This document shows, piece by piece, positions 34,201 to 46,200 of a DNA stretch of 64,000 nt; the stretch's first letter is position 1, and every line of letters starts with the position of its first letter. The stretch is from contig CAJQUW010002215.1 of NCBI GenBank assembly GCA_907163375.1, positions 930,001 to 994,000 of the forward strand, read 5' to 3'. The notes below the pieces were generated by a model. That model ran no database searches and was not told the origin of the DNA. It saw nothing but the letters and a program-made list of their open reading frames with translations. The translations under genes were made by a program, and so were the position numbers. This DNA comes from Prostheceraeus crozeri. Its lineage: Eukaryota > Platyhelminthes > Polycladida > Euryleptidae.

Positions 34201-37200
34201 ATATACTATACCGACTACAGATGCTGATAGTGGAAATAGAATAAGACAATGGTCACCATAGGTTAAGGAAATTAAAAATGGATATTATAAAACAACAGGA
34301 AACCGATGAATAAAAATTGGAAAAGTGGAGGTAAAATATGGAAATACAACGATGCTACTACACTGATTACAAGTGAACTATATCTGACACTACACTAAGT
34401 GGATAAGTGGAAAGTGGATAATGGAGGTAAACAATAGAACTACAATGACACTCTACTACACCGAAAGCAATGAAACTATACACACTATACCTAAGACTAC
34501 ACATGGAAAATACTATTTCTTCACTTGAATTTGTTATCGCCAGTTTCTTCATCCGTCTATAGTACTTCATGTAATTCCACATTTCTTCATTTGAATTACA
34601 ATACATCGACCACTACTTCAGCTACCGATTAAGGGATATAAAACATAATACTGCAGTCCGTCAGTCATCAACAGGTACTCGTCTAGTTGTGTTTCGACCC
34701 CTAACCTGAACACTCAAACCCAGACGAGCGGGGTCCCACACATAGTGGCTGACAAAATACTGAATAGGTAATGATATGTCTTGAAAGATATGTGACAAAG
34801 ATAAATCAGACATCATTCAATTGTTGCGTTTCCCACATGTAAACAGATCCTGTCATTAAATTCATCCCATCAATAAATACAGTATGCTTTTGCGATCCTC
34901 ACATGTAAACAAATCCTGTACATCAATCTTTGCCTTTTCGATTCCCACAAGTAAACAGATCCTGTTCATCCTCGAATCCCATAAAGATGTAATCGCTGTG
35001 TGATAAATATGTAATCCGCCTTTACACAAACTTCGCCTCATACATCAAGACTTAAGAATGGGAGTTCTCTCATCTCCCGTAAGCCACGCTAAGCGCTCTG
35101 TATTCACTCTTCACCGCCCACCCCCATATGATGGCTACAAGTCATTGTTAGTCGTTTATTCACCTATGCAGCAAGGCATTAAGGAAAATGTGAGTCGTTT
35201 GTTGGTCGCGTGCCTCATTGAATTAATCGAGATTTTCCAGATATTTTGTGACACCGCGTTCTCATCCCTGTATCAATTTCATGGTATACAAACTCCTTGA
35301 ACATAAAACGTTGGGCAGATTTTCCCCGGAATTTATCCTTTAAATTTGACATGTGTATTTATGTAAAAGTTCCTTGCAAAAGCCTGGATACTTTCGTTCA
35401 AACTTGACCCCTGAATTTTGGTAAATTTCCCTGGAAAATACCTGGTAATTTTCATTCAAATTTGCGCTGACACCCTGTATGAGTCTATTTACGGTATGCT
35501 TAACTGTAAATTACTTACCAACCACTCAAGAATGAGAGTCGCTTTGTGGGAACATTGGATAATGGCCGTCGGTTGCAGATTGTCGACATAGGCAGTATAG
35601 CCTACACGGATATGAGAGTGATTGTTCTCCTATTAAAGAAAGTGCACCTTTTGTAATGAATTTTGCAAAAACTTCTCTCTAACAATCTTTCCTTCAGGGT
35701 GTCCGCGCCCCCTGGAAAACACCTGGAAAATGAATTTTATCCTGGAAATCCTGGAAAACTCCTGGAAATTTTGAGACCAATTGAAACACTAATTGCAGGT
35801 TGTTGAAGTTATGCTTGCTCTTTGGTTGAAGTGTTCTCTATTTTTCCAGATTTTACTCTTCATATCTCTACTTATTTGTTGCAATTATAGCCTTCATTCG
35901 CATACAATTTTTTTGTTTTTAGAATATTTCAGTCACTGGAATCTCCTATCATAACGTATACAACATGAATGAGACTGAGCTGCGTGGTATGGTTGACTAT
36001 GAACTGTTGTCGAACTCCTAATCGTAGTGCAGTATGGTGAATTAGTAGCTGTGAATTCCCTCACAAACGCTGTGCCGTATGGTGAACTAGAAGTTGTAAA
36101 TTCCCTCATTAACGTCGTGTGGTATGTGGAACTAGGAGCCGTAAACTCCGTTATTAACGTCGTGCCAAATGGCGTACTATGAGCTGTAAACTCCCTCATT
36201 AACGTCGTGTGGTTATGGGAACTAGGAGCCGTAATCTAGGATTAATGCTATTACACACTTGATTGCCGTATGGCAGAATCTACTGACGCAAAATGGTGCT
36301 GAACATATAAACTTCATTCAGGCACCAGGCTTGTTCCGAATGATACGAGGCTAATATCGAATATTTTCAAACACATTTCAATTAGGTTTTCAATCTGCAG
36401 ATATATTATTCCCGACACGTCGTGTGCCAATGAGCTTTCCTCGGTCAATTCTTCTGTGTCATTCTCTTAAGCTGACTGTGATTACTCTCATGCATATGCA
36501 GCACATCAACCATTATGTTCCTCTTTTTGGCTCTTGGTCTTCCACCTTCTACGGATTCACGCTGCAATGCTTCAGTTCAAATGATCTTATCTGAATGACA
36601 ACGCTCTGACGTTCACCTTGTTGCATTTTATTATAGAGTGAACTTAACAGATATTCCGTTAATGTTGCATTTCATTGTTAAGTCTTATATTTTTCGTTAT
36701 TAATTTTTATACTCTTTCTCTATCTAGTTCTCCTCAATCCGCAAGCTTTAAATTTGTTACGATCGATTATATTTTCATTCTGTTGTAAATATAGTGTAGC
36801 CGTTTGATGCATATATTGTTATGTGTTTTTTGGAATCACCTGCGCCTTAAAAATTCAACCAATTTTGCGTCACTTTTCACAGGTTTGTCCTCAATAATAT
36901 TAATTTTATGGTGTGTAAGCTCCTTGGCCACAGAACTTTGGGTAGATTTTTCCCGGAATTTTTCTTCTAAATTTGACGCGTGCATTTAAGTAAAATTTCC
37001 CTGCAGAAAGTCTGGAAAATTTTTTTCTAATTTGAACCCCCCCGTTTTTTTGTTAAATTTCCCTGGAAAACCTGGAAAATGAATTTTACCCTGGAAATCC
37101 TGGAAAAAAACCTGGGAATTTTCATTCAAATTTGCGCGAACACCCTGTTCCTTTGTAAATGACATTACTACGATCAAGAAAAGCATGAAAAATGGGACCG

Positions 37201-40200
37201 CATAGAAAACAAGCCGTATAAATCCAGCGGATTTTGTAAAAGCCCACAAACTTGTACAGTGTGTACCCCTTAATGTTGTATGTAAAGCTCCTTGTTCTAC
37301 TGATATTTTCTTGCTGATGTAATTTTGCGTGCAGGTTTGACAGAAATTGCTGCAATATTTCAGGTAGTTGAAATGATCAGTGAACTTCGCGAGCCGATGG
37401 AGGAGCCTGAAAACACAACCATTCAAAATTCAACTACATTGGAGGCGACTCTTCCAGTACCAAATGGCGGTGAGCAAGCAGCTCCGAAGGTCGATCGCAA
37501 ATTGGAGATGAGGGTTTGTACAATGTTGGTCAGTTTTACCTTTGATCAATTTATGAGCAAAATCGAATACTTTTTAGATGGCAGCAATTAAAGTTTCAAT
37601 AAACGTTGCAAAAGAGGAGCTGGATGATTGCATCGCACGCATGGACTTTGAAGCAGCTGGGCCACTCCGAGATAAATTGAAGTCACTGGAAGATGAAAAG
37701 CAACACTTAATGTCGAAAATGATCAGTGATGAAATGAAAGTAAGTTGCAATGTTGAATTCCATAGAATTCAGTCTCAGATGACAGAAGCTGGTAGTAGAC
37801 TTATTTTTTTCTGGAATGCATGCACTAAAGTTATGAATAGCAAACTTACATCAAATGTTAGTGTCATTGTGCTTGTATTTATGAACAGCGCACAATTATC
37901 GGAGGCATCTAAGCGTCGGTGAACTGAATAGTCATTACCAAGGACACTAATTTTCCATGTATTTCGCGGAATGTATGTTTTTCCGTAGATTTAAAAAATC
38001 AGTCTAATTACAAATTTCAACTTAAGCATGTTTCATTACTCGGATCGTTGACTCTAGTAATATTCACTTTTCTAGACATGCGTTAGTGAGGTAAACAAAT
38101 GAAGTAACTGGTATAATCAGATATTTTCGAAACTGTGACTCGGGGATTCAGGGAATCAGATAGGTTGAAGAAACTGTCGAATGTTGTTGGTTTTCGATAT
38201 TCCAGAATGAGACAGATAGCGTCTCGGGAAATATGTATGTTTCTTCTTAACATATCCGGCTATTGTATGCTTTCTTGTAATTCTGTGATTTCCTTATTTA
38301 TTGATCTCATGTACATTAATATGTAAGATCTTGTCTACATGATTCAAATCATACTATAAATGCAATCAAATTTTTAGACAATCAAGCGTGTCTATTTTAT
38401 CTTCACGGTAAGCATTCATAAGGGTTGGCATATTTAAAAATGTGGTTTTTTGGATTTTTTAAATAGGAATTTTGGTGGGTTTTTTTGAATAGGAGGATCG
38501 GTTATTTAAGATAGTTGATTGTGTTTCTTCTATATAAGGATAGGATTTTTAAATGGAAGTTGTATACGTTTTATGATTGATACTTATTAGTCTTCTGTAT
38601 AGGCCCATAGTTTTTTTGTATATTTTGGATAGCTTGCTATATTGTTACATTTTTCACAAGATCTTTTTGTGTTTTACTGTTTTTGTAATTTGTTTCGTCT
38701 TAATCATACACAGTCTACTCAACTTTGAAACTCCATCTGGTGAATGAGCGTGGTCTCAGACTTTTGCTAGTAGTTGTAGAGATGTCTTATTTCTGATCAG
38801 TAAAATTTTATAGTTACTCCATATTGCTGTTTCTGGGTGCTTTAATCAGTCTGGTATATCATTTGATTTTTAATATCGTAAGAACTGCGATACCTTCTCA
38901 GTCATTTTTGTAATGTCTACACTTTTTGTATGATGAAATGATGTACGTGATACTATACGCTCAGTTGCATCACTAAATCTGTTTTCATTAGAATAAAACT
39001 AAACTAGATGATCTACTGATATCAAAGTTACTTACAATTTCATGTGGATACATGATTATTGACCCATTTAGACGTCAAGCCTGAATTATGTCTTCTTATC
39101 TCATATCGAAGAATTGTCTCGGTAGTATGAATAGAATGGGACGTGTATTTCAGTTAATGAAGAAATATTATGTTCTGAGTAGTTTGATACTTGAATTTGA
39201 AAACACCGTTAAGCTTACGATTTGACATCGGACATAGCCTACTACAGTGTTCGTACTGGGGCGCGAATGCGCGAAAAATGAAGGCGGGCGCGAAAATTCC
39301 GAAAATATTTTCGCGCCCCAATATTGTCCCATATATTTTCGCTCCCAAAAAAATATTTGACTATAATATATCACTGGGAGCTGTTAGATGTGTCTACGAC
39401 TATGTATCAGATTGATGACAGTAATAGAATTGAATATTTTCCTTCTTATTCCAGAAAATGCCTTCCTGACATAACACTAACAAATAGGAACAGTTTGTAA
39501 ACCTACTACGACATACCGTAATCATCACTGCGTATTCTACATTTTATTAAGGGACTATTTATCATTACTGCGTATTACATTTTTGAAAGGGTGAAGCGAT
39601 TCTTCAGGAGGGGAACTGAAAAGCTCCTCAAGCACTTACCGTTTGAAAATGATGTGCTTCAATCGTGCCAATTTCTTTCCCCACATCATTCGAACGATGC
39701 TGATCTGGAGAACTGGGCGAAGACTCTTGCGAAGTGCTTTCCCCAAATTGTTCCTCAAAACGAGATTTCTACTCTTGAAGTTGAAGCTCGACTCCTCCAA
39801 GGTACAACAGAGAAGCCAATGGACATTGGAGAATACTGGCAGAAAATGTCCTCAAAGATGCCAACTCTGAGTCGTCTGGCTCGAGTCACGATGACATTAC
39901 CCCACGGAAACGCAGAAGTGGAGAGGGTGTTCAGTTTGCTGCCTGATCTAGTGACAAAGAAACGGAGTAACCTGTCCGCGACTACAATAAATGCGATCGT
40001 CGTTATTAAGAGCGCCATGGCATCGACTAATATCTCATCGCGAAACTTCGAAGTGACACAGGCACTTTTGGAGAAAGTTGCCAAAGTCAAACAAGCATAT
40101 GAGCTGCGTTTGAAGAGCGAGATGGAGGAAGAGGCAGCAAGGAAGAAGAAGGCAGCAGAGAAGGATATATTAAAAACTTTCGAAAATCAGAAGAAAAATT

Positions 40201-43200
40201 ATTCAAAGCTGAATGAGTTAGAGTCCGGTCTCAAAAACAACGAAAAGCGAATCAGCGATATCATGAAACGGAAAGAAAGCCTCGTGAAAATGCAGGAGGA
40301 GGCATTGCGGTCATTAAAGGAAGAAAAGAAACGAGGAGTAGCTGAGAAGCTCATGACTAGTACTTTGAAGCGAAAAGCACATGAAGAACTGAAAGTTATT
40401 TCTCCCAAGAAATTGAAGTGATATTTTCTTTATCAGTGCCTAGCGCTTTTAGACAGCATTTTGATTCAACACAGCTCGATCATCATGTACCTGATTGAAT
40501 GAAACTACTTACATGTGTACTTTCATTTCTGATCTTTTCTTCATTTAAATCACAAGGAAAATAGGGCATAAACTCTTACGGTGTATTAATGAAACTTTTT
40601 ATGTTACATTTCAGTACCAGATGGAAAGTGTAGCGACGTTATTTTAACGAAGACGTTGACTACACCGAGAAAATGTCAGGTATGACAGGCCCTAACACCC
40701 CGATTTTAGTCTTTGGTTCGGTTCCATTTGGCCCAGATTTGGTTGTAGTGATTTCGGGCATTTTTCTAAGGCCCCACAACCAAATCCTAGCCAATTGGAA
40801 CTGGAAAAGGCATTTTCGGGGTTCCTTAGGCTCATTTGATTCAACGTTGCGGAAATATTATAGTACCGAATTAGAATGAATACATTATAACGTACTTATA
40901 TGTTCGTATATGATCTCATTAATGTCATGTGGTTGTCTGCTCCATGCAGGGCCATCCATTAATCAATTATGTTTTCATCTACTCCATCAAAGGTATCTAA
41001 TAAATGCTGTAAATCGTCATAGACCCGTAAATATGCCTATATGAATTCCATATATGTTTGAAAAATGTATGTATTGACCTTACGCTCGTACATACATGTA
41101 TCTCAGACCAATTAGTTGGGGGCGCGAATCGCAGGGCGGGGCGCGAAAAATGCGAAATCGGCCAGTACGAACACTGCTACTATCATATAAAAGATTTAGT
41201 GAACCAATAAAATCATTTATATGAAATCTCTCGTCATAGTCGATAAGTGGCAACTTTAATTACTTGAGGTAAATTGTGATGTAGTACATCAAATAAAAGT
41301 AGACAAATCCCTTAAAAGCTGCCATTCTTCGCAGCAAACCCGACTCTTCCAAAATTCAATTGTACGTCTATCAATTGATGAATGTATGAATGTGTATGAA
41401 AAACCCAGGGGAAAACCCACCTATTTAAAAAAACCATGGGTTTTTTGGTGTTTTAAATAGGGGTAGGATTTTTTACCAACACTGGTATTCATGTTCCATC
41501 ACATAGCGTTTTTTTATTTATTTGAGCTTGTAATTTCAGACTAGAATATTTTAATATTTATATGGAGAGCGCTGGCTGAATAGTCCTTTTCGGTGCAAAC
41601 TAATTTTTTCTGAGTTCTCGTTTAAGTTTGCGATGTGACAATGATTTTGGTCTGAAATGATGATGTACTCGTGTTACATGTTAACAGAATATATTTTCCA
41701 AATGATAATGGAAATATCATAACGTGAAAAAAGCTCTTTCTAGTGTGTTCTAAGAATAATTTATATATCTGAGAAATTTCCCTTCCTCCCGCCACTTAGT
41801 TTTTTGAAAAAAATCAGCGCATTCCCGTAGCAGAGGTTGTAAGAAATTCAAGGATTATATCGCATGTTACAATGTGTTAGGAACAGCAGTTGTTCAGTTT
41901 TATGTCAAATGTTGTATGTACTTTTGTGCCATTCCGAGCAGTAGTGACGTGTCCTAGTTGACTAATCTCAGCGTCCACAGCTGCAACGAATGAATCATTT
42001 AATGGGTCCTGATTTTCTCTCAGCAGCACCAGTGTCTTGATTTTATATGAATAATGATTGGCACTGCCCATGAGACTCTCTGTTTTCCAGGCTCGAAACG
42101 AGAATATTGATGCGAATGAAGAGGAAGATAAACAAGAGTCAGATAATGAAGAGGATGATGATGAAGAAAAAGCTCTTCTGTCAGATGTGAATACACTGAT
42201 CAAAGCTAACACGATGGCAGTGGAACTACTGAAGCGAGTAAAGAACAACAAAGGTCTGACGCCTTCACTGCGAACTCTAGTGACCTCTTTGGTAAGCAAT
42301 CTCGTGTTATTTTTTAGCAATTTCTATGAACGTCGATTCATTTTTCTCCGATCACTTTTAGCTGCCAACATGAAATTTGAAATTTCGCTGATGTCATGCA
42401 AGCGCATTTTCACTACCATTGTTGCCACCCCTCGAAGACATCATAATTGCAGACAAGAAATATTCATATATTGGAAAATATTCTTAAGGAAAATGTCCTC
42501 GTGTTAAGTAATTACTGCAAAATGCCTGATATTGATCAAGTAGATAAAAACATTAAACATTTGCAATTCAACGGAATCGAACCGTTGACCCTGATGGTAG
42601 CTGATGGTAGTCGACCCATAAAGATATGAAGCATTTAACATGCTACCGCTGACTCAATCTTGCTATTCAATGTGTTGATTCTGACATGTCATCATATCAA
42701 CAATTCCGACCATAGGTCTGCCTGACCCACTATTGGTTGTAATGACTTTGATTTTATTCTCATATTATCTTCCATTCGTCTCGTTGTTTTCAGATTTTGC
42801 CGGGCATCACCAACTCTGACCCGGGGGTGCGTAATTTAGCGGTGACGAGTCTGGGATTGATCTGTATTCTTGATCGTGGCTTGGCGCGCAAATATCTTCC
42901 TCTCCTTCGACAAATTTGCCGGGTCGATCATGTGGCAATTCGAGTATCGGCTCTCAAATCTGTCTTCGACTGTTTTCTAGTCTTCGGACTTGATGCATTT
43001 AAAGTAAGAAAGCAATACTTTGAGTGATTGTTTATTAAGTAGCTTCCTCCTGAACATTCAGAACTAGTTTGATATTTTATATCACAGAGGTGAATTTTCA
43101 TTTGATGAAATAAATTAAATGAGGCATGAAGCATGGCTTGCTGGGGTTCGCTTGAGATCAGATTACATGTATATGAATGAAATAGCAACTATCAGTTATC

Positions 43201-46200
43201 TTTAATTTGACTTTAGTGGCTCGTGCTATGATTGTAGTGTGAGAATGATTCGTAAGTTATAGATCCCTATACTATTTTCAGTTGCGTACATTTTATCGCG
43301 ATTTAGAAGAGATCATAACATTTATGATAATTTCTAAGCACGTACATTACGCGTGGAAGAATTATTTAATTTTGTTTTATGATGCGAATTTACATCGCTT
43401 TCTTCTGTTAGTTATCGTTTGTTGGTCGTGCTGTGAAAAAGATACGGTGTAATATCTGCGTCAAAAATTAAATGAAGCTTGGATCTGAATGTATCCACGC
43501 CCACAATTTATGCTTAATTGTGAGGACTACTGTATTCATCACTGAAGGAAAATCATCGTCATCATATGATAGGACGTCCTGTGCACTTTCAATGAAGTAT
43601 AGGAAAGTTGGCTCTGAAAAAGCTCTTTGAAAACATTAAGTCGATTCCATGTATCTTGAAAAGGAAGAGCAGCGCATGGTGTCTTAATGGCACCAATATA
43701 CTTGGACGGTTCGTCGCACTGGATGCACTCCGGAATAAATATTGCACATGCGATATTAGTGTAACTATTCCAGTAGTGACCATAACATCGAGAATCGGTA
43801 AACAACCGTTCTCTTCCTCGCATTGTTAATACCAAATTGCAATGTAGAGAACATAATTTCTTCAATACCAATCTGATCGACCGGGAATTTTCAGTCGACA
43901 TCATTTTCCAAGGAAATTGGAATGCATAAGTTTTCAAGAACTTGAGGATCAATTTTCAGCTTACATTGGCGGAGAGTGTGGCTATTAGACAATATAGCCC
44001 AGATTTGTGCGCCCAAACAGATAGACTTCCTATCTTTGTTTAACGTAATTCGTTTTCTGAAACATTTCTGAATTGTAATATCTATGTACTGTGCAGTAAC
44101 TTTGCAAGTAGAATCTGTGACTAACTTTTGCTCTTTTACAGCTTTTTATTTAGCTTATTGAATCTTACTAACCTGGTGTCTTTACCTATGGCATGGTTTT
44201 GACGTAATTGTAAGTTTTAATCATTCCACCACTTGTATGCTCACGCAGATAACAAGCCAAGTGTTTTAAAGTATGATATAATCAAATTTCTTTCTTCAAA
44301 ATTGGCATCGAGTGGTGTCCGTGGCACAGTGGTTGCGTACTTGGACTAGCGATCTCATGGTCCAGAGGTCGAACCCGGAAAGTGTCATTGGAAGTCGGCA
44401 GGAAGGGCATCCGGACTACAAAGCACCACAACGCTCCAAACAAAGTCTGACTTAAGTCAGCACCGTCCAAGACCCCAGTAGGGGTAAAAAGTGACGTAGA
44501 ATCCGTAAAAAAAAAAAATTGGCATCGACAGCGAAAATGCTAAGCGTCAATTTAGATGTCAAGTGTCTGCTCCCTCCATGCATTTAAGATGTACAATTCT
44601 TTTTCGATGGAAACTTTCACTAGCAGATTGAGGGGCATAGCGATGGTAAGTCGAGGACCTGTGCTCACCAATGTTTTCCTAGGATTTTTATCACATACTA
44701 TACTGTAATCTACCTTGAGACCAATTGTCCTAGCGCTTACATTCGCGCTGTCGATGATATTTTTATGGAAGCCAAAATTGCCCGGTCGATGGGGTTGGTA
44801 GTGGGGAAATTAAATTATCTACATTGAAATATGATATTTGTAATGGAAGAGGAAGAGAATAATTTCACTGCTTCTCAATGTTGCGGTCGCATACACAATT
44901 CAATGCTTCTGACGTTTCACGAGGTGGAAAAGATATTTCTGAGCAGCCTGTTCCTGGCACCACCATGAAAGACTCATGTCAGCTGAGAATAGAACTCAAT
45001 TTTCGGATGTTAACGCGTCACGAAGGTCACAAAGACAAGAGAAGCACACTCCACGATCGTGTCAGGAAGAGGCATTGCATGTCATGAGACATCGCACTAT
45101 AATTTTCAGTCTAGCTTACGAGGTCAACGAGGTCCGAAACATTACCAATTTAACGTTTCTAGTTTTTCATAAATTGCGATCCTTTGCAGGTAAGATGATT
45201 TGCACTATCAATTACTACTGATTGACATGATACATGTACGTTGCTCAATCACATGCATGCATTGCTTATTTATTAATAACATTCTGTTCCGGACCTCTTA
45301 ATAATTGGGATTGAATAGCTTGATGTAAAGTAATCTGGGATTCCACTCATAAAACATTTAATAAAATCATGCCGCTTATATGTATGTCTTCGCTACTGTA
45401 GTTACAATTATTATAATGTGCTGTTTCATGATTTAACTTCATTCACTGAAATACATAAACCATTAATTGTCCTCTCCGTCCAGCACTTCATCCATAACTT
45501 TTATCTTTTCATGACGCATCGACATCATTTGTAAATATTCCATACTTATTGCGCATTGTTATAACGCATGTGGATCTACATGTACGAGTATGTGTTCTCA
45601 CTCATCATTATTTATGTATATCATCAGTCTCTCATTGACTTACGAATTTCATTGTTAATCATCTTATCACCCAAGAAACGTGTTTTTAATTTGAGAATAA
45701 ACGTTCTGATATGCCGTTCATTCACTTTCTTCTCTTTGTTCTGTGTCTTGGATGCAATGAGAATTATCCTTAATGTTGACAGTTGACGAAGCTTCTGAGG
45801 CTAATGAAGTTAATGTAAATCGCATTATCTCTGCAGTTCCACAGAGTGATTTAATTTCCTTCATATAATGGTTTTCAATATGGCTTATTGCCAAATGCAT
45901 TTCTGCTATATTTGTACTTTCTTTAAAATGTTCCTGATTGTAATGGCGATTTACGAATATGGCGATTGAGTTCATTGTTCTGAACTGCAAACATCTTAAT
46001 GTCATTTCTCTAATTAAAGTGTATAAGTTTTTTCAACTACTACTCTGTGATTTGGAAAATTTTGATATTGTTTGGTTAGTGGACGTCATCTCAGACCGAA
46101 TTCATGACATTTTGATTCAAATTCTAGTAAAGTACAGGTTTTCCAATAAATGATTTTACAAAACTAGAGCACTGTCTACCTATTGACTTTAAGAAATTGA

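Larger units (their letters stand above)
33109..35477. mobile_element. DNA transposon family copy 1 (CAGGGTGTC ends)
   Basis: Left end CAGGGTGTCCGCGCTCCCTG, right end GCGCTGACACCCTG. Inside both ends the word CCTGGAAA(AT) repeats. It shares its left 350 bp with copy 2 (for example TTTGTTACGATCGATTATAT at about 33390 and 36753). It also has a private middle with a tandem repeat (34824-34975). Flanks TACTAGTG and TATGAGTC match at only 5 of 8 positions, so it is old or the target duplication has decayed. No coding region. Confidence 0.7.
38420..41484. mobile_element. hAT-type element containing another hAT
   Basis: Left end AAGGGTTGGCATATTT, right end the imperfect inverse of CAGTGTTGGTAAAAAA. 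Target duplications GCATTCAT (38412-38419) and GTATTCAT (41485-41492) differ at one base. Both subterminal zones repeat GGTTTTTTGG and TTTAAATAGG words. Its middle is occupied by the element at 39245-41176, leaving about 1.1 kb of its own sequence without coding capacity. Confidence 0.78.

Noticed and set aside
39591-40421. Host gene encoding a coiled-coil protein
   Set aside because: The frame lies inside an element with exact 15-bp ends and carries a hAT dimerisation motif, so it is transposon sequence.
44878-45221. Plus-strand frames near 45000 as a gene
   Set aside because: Two short overlapping frames with no recognised domain, and no support from neighbours.
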